NCBI GenBank assembly: GCA_914767715.1
Contig: OU612065.1
Coordinates: forward strand, 26,600,001 to 26,664,000
Reading direction: 5' to 3'
From: Membranipora membranacea
Taxonomy: Eukaryota; Bryozoa; Gymnolaemata; Cheilostomatida; Membraniporidae
DNA length: 64,000 nucleotides
The notes under the pieces are model-generated. The model was given only the letters and a program-made list of their open reading frames with translations. It ran no database searches and was not told where the DNA came from. Below are positions 1 through 11,046 of this stretch, in pieces. The translations under genes were made by a program, and so were the position numbers. Within the stretch, counting starts at the first letter, position 1. Each line of letters begins with the position of its first letter.

Positions 1-2899
1 CTCCATGTCTTCATTTATCTTCTCAACATGCTTTCTCAAACTGCAATTGGTAAAAACAAAAATTAAGAAAGGAGACAAAAAAACAACTGATTCACATCCA
101 ATATAAACACCCTTGATCCTGAGCAGGATACATCATTACATTTCAAGCTTCTTTGTTTGCAAATCATTTGCCTTTGTTTCAGAGAATGTTGGCACCACAT
201 ATTGAAATCAGTTACACTCCCCAATTGATTGCTTCCGTGAATATAACCATTCCAGAATGTTCCATATGAACAAAGAGAGGGATGCATATTAATCAGTGGC
301 TACCTTGTAGAGGTACCCCATGGCAATTCAGTTCAACAATAAAATAATGTGACAAGCTTTCATAGTTAGAAAGATTTTGGGCTTTCAAAATTATAACCAA
401 ATAAGAACGGTTACTCTAAACATCCTCATCCTAGAGATACAAATAGACATGAGACTGATTACCATATACCGCACAAGTAAGGCACTTGGTTGTTAGTGAT
501 GCTACCAGAATTTGTTTTATTGCAGCCCACAATTGAAGTTCTATTTTATTGATCAACTGTATAAATCTTGGTATTATAAACGTTACCCCATCAGAATGAT
601 TGTGTTCCGAGAGACTCAAAAACTCATACATAAGAGTTTTAGAAAAAGACGAGGACTTGTCAAAAGGCACTACAAACTGGCAGGACAACAACATCTCAGC
701 ACTTAGATGTAAAAATGGATAACAAACTTGGAGATCGTAACCTGAACCAGTAGGTGAATTCAGGAATTTGCTGAAAACATGAATACCACAAAAGTGGCGA
801 TGACTGTTGAGAACCCGCATGGATATCTAACATATTTTATCATAATAAGTGTGGAACTTTCTCTACCATATGGAAAAGAGATGAGCGTGTCCCGGTAAAT
901 AAAGTGAGGTACTATTGTCTATCCAATATTATTTATTACATCATTTGGGGATAGTTGTCGACAGAGTTTAATGAAACCCCACATCTTGACCACGCTGCTG
1001 CCCTTATTGAACTCAATTCGGGAGAGTAGGAGTTACTCTGAAAGCTTTGCACAAAGGTTAAGAACGATGCTGGTCCAAATGGAGAACATCCAAGTTGGTT
1101 GGTTAAAATCGCAAAGGCTAGTCACTCACCACATCGTGGCGGCGAAAGAGTGTGTGCCTTAAGCGCGAAGCTGCAATGTCTGCGCCAATTTGCTCTCAGT
1201 TTGTAGGCAGGTCGGAGCACACCTGGGGGTCCAATAACTCCCAGTAGTCAGTGGACTGCAGTGAGATTCGAACCCACGACCTTCAACACTTGCATGCTGA
1301 AGGACCGGCGCTCTGACCACTGAGCCACCTCCTACTTTTTGAACAAACAAGCATTTTATAGAGCTTCGGACGCATTTCACTTGTGTATGATGTAGTTTTA
1401 GGCGTATTGTCACTTGTTTGGCAAAGTAAATCTGACTATATATGAATATATATCGACCGCTGGAGCAGGAGAGGTTGATAATTTATCCAATGTTCTAATC
1501 TTCCAAATTACTCTAGCTAGAGCCCTCCCAAATTCTCAGATATCAGACACAAGGCCCTGACCGGGTATCCAATTTTCAATGATATTTCAAGTATTTGTAT
1601 TTTGGTCGTTCTTCTTGGTTAATACTGAACTTATGCATATGATTGGTTTCAACCTAAAAAATATGAAGTTTTTGGGACCCTCTATATAAAGCAAAATGAA
1701 ATACAGTTTGATGCGTCGGTGTTCCAGTAGCTCACAACATGGAGTTGGGACAATTTCCCAAACTCCCTGGCCACAACCAAAACTCCATTTGAATGCAGGG
1801 AGTTACCCCTACACGAGGTATGAGAACGCAACTCTCTGCTTTTTCATATTATGCTCTTGTAGGGACATCTCACTGCCACACTCTATCAATCAACACATAA
1901 CCACATTAATTTTAACTGCCTACCTTTCTTTCAAATTTGATAAAGAGTCTTCCAAATCTACACCAGGTTCATCAACTTCTTTCTGCCGAATCATCTGTAG
2001 TTCAGCTGTCTGCAAAAAATTTGTGTCATTATTATCAATTTTTGTGTGGCTAGAGTATCATCAAATGAGGATCACCCATGCCATCCCTTTCTTACTAAAC
2101 ATCATCAAACCTCTAATAGAACTGCCCTTGAGAACAACAATTTTAACGAATTCACCTGATGCACAACGACATTTGTTTTATGCATGGTTTTATGTGTCAA
2201 TTATGACTTGATCAGCTTATAAAATTGATATATATCACAAGGTGCTTCTGAAAAGCTGGTGGTATATTATAAATTTAATTCAAAGAAATGCCAGTATTTA
2301 CGTTTTTAAGTTTGAGCTGCTCTGTTTCCTGGATATTTCTAATAGTTCCAGATATATCTGTCCTTCCATTGTCACAGAAAGATTTTTCAATGTCGAGAAT
2401 GTCTTTAGAGATATTGTTGAATGTGGTAGTTATCTGATTTACTAGTTCTTTGTACATCTGTAGATTGTAGTTTGGCGCTCCTTTCAGATATGCAGTAAAA
2501 CCCCTAACCGAAAAGAATTATAATATATATCGAAGGGATGAATTTCTACCCCTTCGTACATCTGCAGATTGTAATTTGATTTATTGCTCCTTTTACTTAT
2601 GCGATGAAACCCATAGCTAATATAAATCATGTTGTGCTTGACCAGGGAGTTAGAGGACTAAGGGATAAATCTTGACAACGGTTGAGCTCAACAAATGTAA
2701 ATTAGAATCAGCGGTGAAGCAAAATAGCCACAACTGCGATATTGTAAATGGGTGTCTGTACTAAGTGTTATTATATACATATATAACTCTAGGGTGTTTG
2801 TACTCACTCCTCAAATAGAGCATAAGTCTCAACTCTCTCAGCCTGCAGACTGTAAAATCTTCTTATGTCACTCAGCTGACTCTTTGTATCCTCAGCCAT
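1..2899 (-). CDS. REX1BD: REX1BD-like small coiled-coil protein (3' end off the window)
   Basis: Exons on the minus strand in transcription order: 2899-2808, 2503-2302, 2009-1924 and 40-1, giving 140 codons so far, with the C-terminus outside the window. All joins have GT/AG sites and matching phases (2, 0, 2). The start is the ATG at 2899 (MAEDTKSQLSDIRRFYSLQ). The central exon reads EGFTAYLKGAPNYN and then YKELVNQITTTFNNIS, followed by GRTDISGTIRNIQETEQLKL. This matches the family pattern I know for the REX1 domain (vertebrate REX1BD, formerly C19orf60): short, helical, with a conserved 'GR.DL...I...Q..E..KL' segment. Its molecular role is poorly known. The assignment rests on pattern memory rather than a database search. 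Confidence 0.72.
1095..1335 (-). repeat. tRNA-derived SINE, copy 1 (in a REX1BD intron)
   Basis: Read on the minus strand, the element starts GTAGGAGGTGGCTCAGTGG and carries an A-box-like TGGCTCAGTGGTTAGAGCG and a B-box-like GGTTCGAATC, the internal RNA polymerase III promoter of a tRNA. A tRNA-unrelated tail of about 150 bases follows, ending near ATTTTAACCAACCAA. The same ~240-base unit recurs at 53560-53800 on the plus strand with only scattered differences. Sharing of the non-tRNA tail between copies shows a dispersed SINE rather than a tRNA gene. Confidence 0.8.
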
Positions 2900-2999
2900 A
2901 ATATTATACTTCCACACTCAGACACTGCAAAATATGGTCTCAATGGCTCAAAATCTGAAAATGCTCGCATGATAAGCGAATGTTACAAGTTTTTATGGG

Positions 3000-5550
3000 T
3001 TTACTATCAGAGATAGCCGAATAAAATCGAAATGGTGTGCGATCAACCCATATATAAATCCTGTATATGAATATCATTAGAGGGAAACTATGTTTTGAAA
3101 TTTTCAGCCGCTAGGAGAAATGTCTTCAGATTCCCCTTAAAAAACGGATCTTTTTATGGTGACTTTGTATTGACTCTATTGATGCATGACAAAGTTTTTT
3201 TTTGGACTAGGCTTGTGTCCACTGATTCCGCCTGGCTACAAGGCTGACATAACAAATAAACTTGTATATCATCGCTTAGCCTGTCTTGACTAGCTATGTT
3301 TTGGAGGGGAGGTAAGGTCATCCGCGCAGGTTCACCATTACACAATAGAATTGTGTTAGGTAGCATACCTATTATTCAACTTATTTTTATCATTTACCCT
3401 CACAATACCCTGATAAAAAATCTTGTTTGAACAAAACAATCTTATAGTAATACCTCACATATACATCCACAATTACATAGTATAACGAATATCACCGCAG
3501 CACTGACAAGTACAACACTACTTATCCCTTGGAGCTGTTATATATAAGGAATATTTGCCTCATTTTTAAAATCAGATAAACAAGTGCAAGGAGTCTCAAT
3601 ATCACCAGAGGGGCCAAAATTGATTTGAATCAGGCTGACTTGGAAGAATTTTGAACCAACATTGGTCGATATCGCCTTCAATATCATTTACAGATACTGA
3701 AAGCAAATAACTTCTAAATTGATTTCATATCCTACTAACTGAACTAAAAACCCAAAACTTTTGAAATAAAACGCATTTAAAAGCCGAGGCTAATTTTGTG
3801 ACTGTAGTAAGAACATGAAAGGGGACACTTGTTGTTTCAAACAAACAACACACCTGAGTATGGCAGATTATGTGTATATACGTATGCGATATGTGTGTGT
3901 GTAACATAGGACTGCCGCAGTTCCTGATTTTGGGCTTGGCAATCCAAGCCCAAAATCAGGAACTGCGGCAGTCCTATGGTGTGTAGAGATAAGCTTATGA
4001 CAGATACCAAAATCCAAATCATACATACTTCAGGCTAAATAAAACAAGTTACTGCGGTGGTTATTACAATACATCATATGTCGGCTGTGACCTAAGGTGG
4101 AGCGTGTGCCGACCACATGTCGTTGTCCACGTCCTCCCCTGAATATTTTCCAGTTAGTGCAGTGCAGATGATACAAGGGCTTCACACCATATGATCATAT
4201 GCATCTGCATATGTATCATATGCACAGAAGCGCACAAGAAGCACAGATGAGTATAGGTGAGACCACAGACGTCTTCCGCTCACAGATCTACGTAAGAAAC
4301 GTAAGAAGTTGCATGCATGTATACTTTGCCGATGCCCATGACGATACCATCCCCCACACGAATCAACTTAACTAGTTCATTGCCATAACAATTGAGGGGT
4401 GGGTTGATTATGGATATTGACAAAGTATATACCCTTGTAACTCCATATGTCTAGCCTATGCCTTAAACCATGCCCTTGGACAGTAGATATATTCTCAGTC
4501 TCATCCACAGGACAAGTCTATTTCCAAAACTTGGTCTCTGGCATAAGTTATCTGTACACACACACATACAACCCTATAGCTATACATATATACACTGGCA
4601 CATGATCAAGCATTATGCTACAGTATTGAAGTGTGTTGTTTGTCCAAAGTATTGGAGTAGACCTGTGGTCCCATCACATCAAAACAGGACTCTCACTCTC
4701 TCTGACTCTTCTTCTGAACATGTGTAGATATTATGATAGTTGGCTAAACTAGCCTTGCAACTTCCAGCACAGCTCCCAACTGGTTATATGTGCCAAGCTG
4801 ACAAAGACCATTCAGTGTGTGGCAAGATTTATGGCCTCCATTTGCCTAAATTGGTTCAAATTGAAGCAATCATGCTGGGAGTTTTTTAGTTTCAGTGGGA
4901 CTTTTTACCCCTGCAGCTTCAGTACCAAGGCATGATAGATATAATGGGGCTGGTCAAACAGCCCATGTAGATACTTTCTGGAAATCTCAGGCTTGAATGA
5001 CACTCAAATGACCTCTAACTCTAACCCTGGATCATCATCAATCTCATAAAGGATATGGATATAGGATGGGTGTTTATGTATACAGACATAGTATTTCTAG
5101 TTCTGTGGCTAATTTAATGTCATATGGCGGGAAAGCCACACACCCCATATGTGCATTCTCAATTCAGTGAGGAGAAGATTTTGAGTTAGGCAACATTCAC
5201 TACACTCTCTGGTCACAGTGGGCCTCATTTCCTAAAATTGTGTAAGTTCTAAATATCAATTGCATATGCTTTGATTAGTTTGGTTGTTGAATCTGAAAAA
5301 ATTTGCAAGTCCCAGAAGGCTGAAGCTTTGGACTCCACTAAGTAAATAGCTTTCACTCATGCCCTCTCCACTGCATTTGTTTTATATGAACGTCTAAAAA
5401 GGTCCTGGGTTTTCCAGTATTTTCCTCAGTCGACATAGTCTCCAGCACAAGCCTCTACGGCTGTGACTTATAAACCTTATGTTCTCATAGGTCGGTTAAC
5501 ATTTCCAGTCAGTAACTAAATTTGGTTGTAGAACGTTTTAAAGGCTATAT
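3000..5550. other. Gene-free intergenic stretch
   Basis: Apart from the palindrome at 3905-3978 I see no convincing exon here. The open frames are short, lack splice-linked neighbours and show no domain pattern. AT-rich with short CA/TA-rich runs. Confidence 0.6.
3905..3978. repeat. Perfect palindrome, 35-bp arms and 4-base loop
   Basis: Left arm 3905-3939 and right arm 3944-3978 are exact reverse complements around the loop CAAT. The arms begin CATAGGACTGCCGCAGTTCC. It sits in gene-free DNA between REX1BD and TMEM220, flanked by GTGTGT-rich sequence. It could be a fold-back MITE remnant or a recent local inverted duplication. No coding function is apparent. Confidence 0.9.
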
Positions 5551-5559
5551 GTAAGTAAA

Positions 5560-6100
5560 GGGGTATAGAGGTTAGCTATTGTTTGGCAGGTCATTCCATT
5601 GCATTGCTGTTCGTATAAAGAAAGACCTCTGGTGATGGACTGTATTCGACTGTGAGATGAACAACTATGTCGGTTGTCTGCGGCTTGATGTAAAGCTTGC
5701 AGGCCCCCCCCCTCCCAAGTTGTAATTCGTAAGGTACTGTTTGTGTGATGGTATTAGCTAAAAGATCTTTAGCCGCCTTTCACAGCATTGCTGTGACAGC
5801 TGAGGCAGGTCAAGATTTTGAAGAGAGCCAGTGGTGCTGGTTTGCCTATCTGACCATCTTACACCACATATGAATCTGGCGAGTCTAAGCTGAACAGCTT
5901 CAAGGTGATTTGTAGCAGAGTCGGACGCATAATCCCGGACAGCAGAAGCATATTTGCGTACAGAATGTACAAGTCGTTTGTGAGCTGTGGATTGCCTTAT
6001 CCTGATGTCGTGTTTGAGCCTGATAAAGCCAAGAGTGGAGTTGCCTTTAGCTGCTGTGTTATTCATAAGTCTTGGTCTTGGTATTGAGAGTGACTTCAAG
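5560..6100 (-). pseudogene. LINE retrotransposon 3' remnant (end of reverse transcriptase ORF)
   Basis: A minus-strand frame at 6099-5758 contains LGFIRLKHDIRIRQSTAHKR, then LVHSVRKYAS, LEAVQLRLARFICG and NLDLPQLSQQCCERRLKIF. This follows the C-terminal part of jockey/CR1-type LINE reverse transcriptases, typically 'LGFLRRN...LVRP.LEYAS...LE.VQRRAARF..L.W..L..RR'. Further downstream, after frame breaks, another frame reads RSFFIRTAMQWNDLPN, resembling the usual C-terminal 'FF.RTI..WN.LP'. The copy is 5'-truncated and frameshifted, so it is dead. Clade assignment is uncertain. Confidence 0.65.
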
Positions 6101-6544
6101 ATTGCTGCAGTAGGGATATCTGTATTGTGCAGATTTAGCTTTTGTTTTGAAGGTTGATGCTTGTGAGAGAATGTTATCTGCTGGCATTTGGGTGGAATTC
6201 CATATTCCAGTCAGTCTTTCATTTCTCTAGTGATATGAGGACTTCCTGAAGTTTTTGGTGGTTTCCGGCTCTTCAGGGGTCAAAAAATGGTGGGGCACAT
6301 ACCACATACCAAGCAGATACTTGAATCAGAAGCAAAAGAAGCAGAAACAGAATCTTGCACAAGGGAGCTGGTCTGAGCAAGCTCTCGTATTTATCATAGG
6401 TGTATACAGTGCCCCTTGACTTTTGGCATCCTTTGAAAACTTAACTTTAATCATTGCATGCATTGTTTTGTATTTCGATACTATCAATCAGAAACTTGAA
6501 AGATTCTGACATGTGTTTCCAGGTTCCTCAGAAATTCCACAAAT

Positions 6545-9500
6545 ATGTCAATCAGCTTACAGACTTTAGGAGCTATGGGTGAGGAGACAGAAAAACTGGG
6601 TGCTGAGCCATCTACCTCAAAAACCATGAAGGAGAGAATATGGCGGATAGCCAATGCAGTTATGGCTGTGTTTCTTTTCATTTGTGTATTTCTTCAGCAC
6701 AATGATCCTGATCCTGAACTATGGATGGTATGATAATACAGGGGGAGTTTGTCTACACCCCCTTGTTAATAATTGATATGTGCACCTCTGAATGTAGCTA
6801 TTGTAGCTGTATCTCATTTATAGCCCCTTTGTTATATTATGCTATATTGTGAACAAGGCTTTGAATCTATTGTTATTATCATACATTATCATCATTATTA
6901 TAAGTACTAATTTTATGATTAAGAACTATGACTGTTAAATTTGAAACCTGATCAGCTCTTGCACCATCTCAGTCCCTTATTCAAACCAGTGTTGATCTGA
7001 TGACGCTTGCCCAATTTCACATGTTTCCATTTGGGTATTTATATAATAAGATATAAACAGCATTTCCTTCCAATCATTGGTACGAGTTGTCTCATATTCA
7101 TCATTTCACAGTCAGGAAAATTGTAGTAGAGGCAAGTACACTATTTAATGTGCAAGATGAAATTAATTTTGACAACCTCTAGGTAATCAAATTCCTACAG
7201 CTGCTTTGTGTGATTTTTAGCCAATGTATGGAGTGGCTGGTCTTCTTACGCTGTCTCTAGTCAGAACACCCTCAGCTCAAGGTATGATTCAATTTAATGA
7301 AAATTCATAAATGTTTGTGTTATTGCATCACAAAGAGAGTGTGTGTATTATATGAAGAAGATGTTGTTTTAACTTTAATAATGTAACCATGTTTGAAGTT
7401 GATAGTTATCTAAATCAAATTCAATGTCATGATATGAAGCAATCATGCTGGCTCCCTTAGGGTAGCAGTAGCATTATAAATCAGTTTTACTAGTAGCCTA
7501 CTGGTAAGCGATTGCATAATTCTATTGCATGCTTGATAATCCGGCCATTGGTATGATGACCACCCAAACTAAGACACTTTATAAATGACTTCCTACATAA
7601 ATGCCTACCAGGACGTTACCGCACTATGAAGTACAGAGGTGATTGGGGCCAAGACTGCTTTTTACGTCATCTGATTTTTCTATGTTTTGTCTTTTGACGG
7701 TGTCGACACCGAATTTCACGGCTTTTTTCAGTGATAGTAATAAATCCATCCATATTCTTATTTTAGGGTACATGATCTGGAAGGTGGTATGCGCAATAGA
7801 GGTAGCCTATTGTGTTGCACTTACTACTTATACTGTTATGTATATAAGCGAGGAAACAAAATCAACACCACACGGAAATAACCCTTTACATTATGAGGAA
7901 ACTCGAGAAATATTGGGTATAGTGCTTGTGATGGTATGGATGACAGTGTGCTTATTTTATAGTCCTGAAAGGTAAGCATCAGGTCAAAGCTTATATGTTA
8001 AAGCTATAGTAGCGCTTTTGGGATTGTGAGACGAACTTAGTGGTTGAGAAGAATTTTCATTTCAGTAAAGCTAATAGTTTCAACTGTGTCCAGAGGCTAT
8101 TTAAAAGGTTGTCACATTGATCTATATTAGACTGAGACCTTCAATATAATACCAATACAGGGAGGCGCTTATATGTTTAAGCTATTATGTGTAACCAAAT
8201 TTGTATTGAATGGATTCAAAGTCCATCAAAATGTAAGGTATAGAGGAGTACAGCGGAACAGGGAATATATATGTTCATAACAGGCTTCTATTCGTCAACC
8301 TTTTTGACAATTTTCAAACTGCTCTCTGAGCGTTGCCATCACTCTGCATGACACACACAGCATATGAAAATAGTTTTAGAATTACTTTAACTGGTGAACC
8401 ATCTGTTGTATGTTGAGAATTCGTCAGAATCGGTATATGCATCATTGAAAATTAATGGGGACTTGTTTGGAATAAATTTTTGGTATGTGAAAGCTCATTA
8501 TCTCATATAATGCCATTCAGCTGTCAGAATTTCTGGAACTTTGTCAAGGATTTTGTCAGTTAATTGAGATACATTAGCTTACAAATGCTGATGAGACATA
8601 AAAACTATCTTCTTAGACTCAAAAACTATCATTATTGACCCAAACTCAACAACTATCATCTTAAACGTAACAGCTATCCTCTTAGACTTAAAAACAAAAA
8701 AATATCTTCTTTGACGTAAAAGACCATCTTACCAGATATAAAATCGATTTTCTTAGGCGTAAAAAATTTTCTTCTCACGAGTGAACAATGCCAGATATGC
8801 TGAATCTGAGTTGATATGATAGATGGTTCCCCAGAAAAAGCTAATTCGACATAATTTTCCTGCTCTGTGTGTCGAAGAAATACCTAAATTGTGAGTGGAC
8901 AACTCTAAGGGAGCAGTCTGGAAAAACTGTCTTTTGGTGCTGTGACATCAGGGAGTTTAGGATCAAACTCTCTGGTGACCGTAAGATCATTTTATTACAG
9001 TTATGACTAGAGAAAATACAAAGGTTGGTTTCAATGACCAGTAGGCTAAAATGCTTTTACTTTCTTCTGTCCTGGGAGAGGGAATCATGTCTATTAGTTG
9101 CAAAACGTAAAAATATAACATCTCGTGTCAAATGGCTTCTAACAATCACTTTATCCTCAAGCTGTCTTGGTCGAGTTATGCTAGTAGCAACTGAATACCT
9201 GTTAGGATTTTTTTCTTCACCAGATGAACGCTCACTTGTGATGGGTGAATTCCTAGCACAGGTGCGCAGTATACATACCCTTAACGAGGGGCACATCAAA
9301 GACAAATCCATGTCATATTCCATACTCGAGTTTAGACTGTGTTTCTTTACCACTAGTTACCATTGAATCACACATTCTTAAAAGAAGGAATAAGATACTG
9401 TCATATCCTCCTTTGTCATATATACCGAGAATGTTGTTGAGATTGTGTGACTCATGGCTAACATAAGACCACCTGGGCGCTCACGCAAATAACACTCCTA

Positions 9501-9832
9501 ATTCTGCTCACCATTATGCCAGAACACCAATGATGTTCATTCTGAGGTATGCAGATGCATCTTCACTGAATAGTTCCTCCCGTGGGAAGCACTTAAACTG
9601 CCCTACTATATAATGTTTAATCTGTTTTAAGCAATACCTATGTCTGAATGTTTACTCTTTTTTTGGTTACAGGCAGAAGAAGTTTGCCTCTTCAAGGCCT
9701 ATTGAGACACTCATAGTTATTTTGATAATATCATCAGCTGTGTTGCCTGCTACGTTATGGGCTGTGTGTATGGTAGGCGTGTTTGCTGATCAGATAACAT
9801 ACTGTAGGCATATGTGCTCTGGGACAGGTTAA
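6545..9832 (+). CDS. TMEM220: TMEM220-like four-helix membrane protein
   Basis: Exons 6545-6727, 7221-7281, 7767-7971 and 9673-9832, joined in phases 0, 1 and 2, give 202 aa. An in-frame ATG at 6575 (MGEETEKLG) could also be the start. Hydrophobic segments: ANAVMAVFLFICVFLQ, then MYGVAGLLTLSLV, VVCAIEVAYCVALTTYTVMY with ILGIVLVMVWMTVCLF, and a last helix TLIVILIISSAVLPATLWA. The motif QHNDPDPELWM after helix 1 and HYEETREILG before a later helix match vertebrate TMEM220 (Q-NDPD-E-W and EE-RE--G), whose function is not established. The final exon reads through a possible donor at 9778 to a TAA, so the last ~16 residues are the least certain part. Confidence 0.78.
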
Positions 9833-11046
9833 GAGTGATACAAGAAGAGGACAACTCCTTTAATCAGCTACTAATCCTGATGGCGCAAGTATCTTCATCT
9901 ATGCAAAATACTTTTTTTTATATTTCCAGAATTGCTTATCAAGTTAGTGCTGTAAATGGGCAGCTTGGACAATCAAACTAGTCTAATTATTGAAACAAAT
10001 ATACTATCTACAACAAAGGGTTCTTGTTATAAGAATCAGTTTTATGGATGGGCAGGGCAGCAAGAGTTGTGTACATTTGTGTATACTGCCATGTTAGGTG
10101 CTGAGGCAACCTTTGATACACATGTCAATTTTGACAACAATGGAAGCTTAGCCTATGACTAATAACTATCTAATGAATGAATCAAATGTTCATCAAAATA
10201 TTTACTCTTTTTGTATACTTTCCAGGAAAGAGATTTTCAAGCTTCAATATTTTTTCAATGAATTGAATATTTTAAGACTGATGTAATCAGTGAATGAGTC
10301 ATTTCAAATACACAGGTGATACATTAACACATATGACATACCAAATTCCCATCCCATTTTCACCTGTTATCGAACATCTTCTTCATTCCAGGGCTGCTAT
10401 AGGACATTGATACTTTCATGATGGGGCAATGCTTCGGCTTTTTTCTTTCGTTTCTTATGAAGCCATCAACCTGGTTTAACCCATGTTTATGAATTGTTAC
10501 GACCAGGTTACAGAGGTGGGGGTCACGTTACTTAGCAGGTTTGGTAATCTCCTGAGGTTGCCAGGAAGGCACTGTCTCTTCGCATCATTGAACCCTGTAT
10601 GCAGGGTCGGATTAACAATTTGGTGTCGGAAAATAATTACTGCGTTGATTATTGGCCTCATAATTTAGTTATGCTTTGTGAATCGGTCAAGAGAAAAACA
10701 ACTGAACAATTATTAACACGCAGCCAATCTTGTGCTTCATTAGAGGGCTTGTCATATAGGTGGATCAGTGTGACAATTTGCGTCTAGAAAACGTGGTGTG
10801 GATCTTTTTTACTTTCTACTATCCGCCCCTTGATGGATAGCTTCTGACGTTAACTCATCTGGTGAAATATGGTAATGAGGACATGAATCAGTTGACGGGA
10901 TATTTTCAGCTAGTACCATCCTAGTTTCATCTGATCTCATTTGTTGTTTTCCTATCCACCGTCTGCTATGTTGAATTTTTAAACAAAATTCTCTATACTT
11001 AGCTTAAACCAATCATAACTTATCTGTGATCTTGGACTTTACCACC
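9833..11046. other. Intergenic stretch, nothing recognised
   Basis: About 1.2 kb between the TMEM220 stop and the start of the first PAN/TPR gene. Short frames at 9956-10162 and 10483-10787 lack codon-pattern or domain support. The promoter and 5' UTR of the downstream gene must lie here, but I see no distinctive core element. Confidence 0.5.

Noticed and set aside
431-820. 129-codon minus-strand open frame
   Set aside because: Lies in the REX1BD intron, with no domain pattern and no splice-linked partner; consistent with chance in AT-rich DNA.
1696-2211. 171-codon plus-strand open frame
   Set aside because: Antisense to a REX1BD exon (1924-2009), contains repeat-like sequence at 1720-1815 and lacks any recognisable motif.
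4470-4727. 85-codon open frame
   Set aside because: Low-complexity His/Thr/Tyr composition from CA/TA-rich DNA; no homologous pattern.
11026-11046. Earlier start for PAN/TPR paralogue 1
   Set aside because: The upstream codon is GTG, not ATG. The ATG at 11047 has an excellent Kozak context and gives a clean signal peptide.
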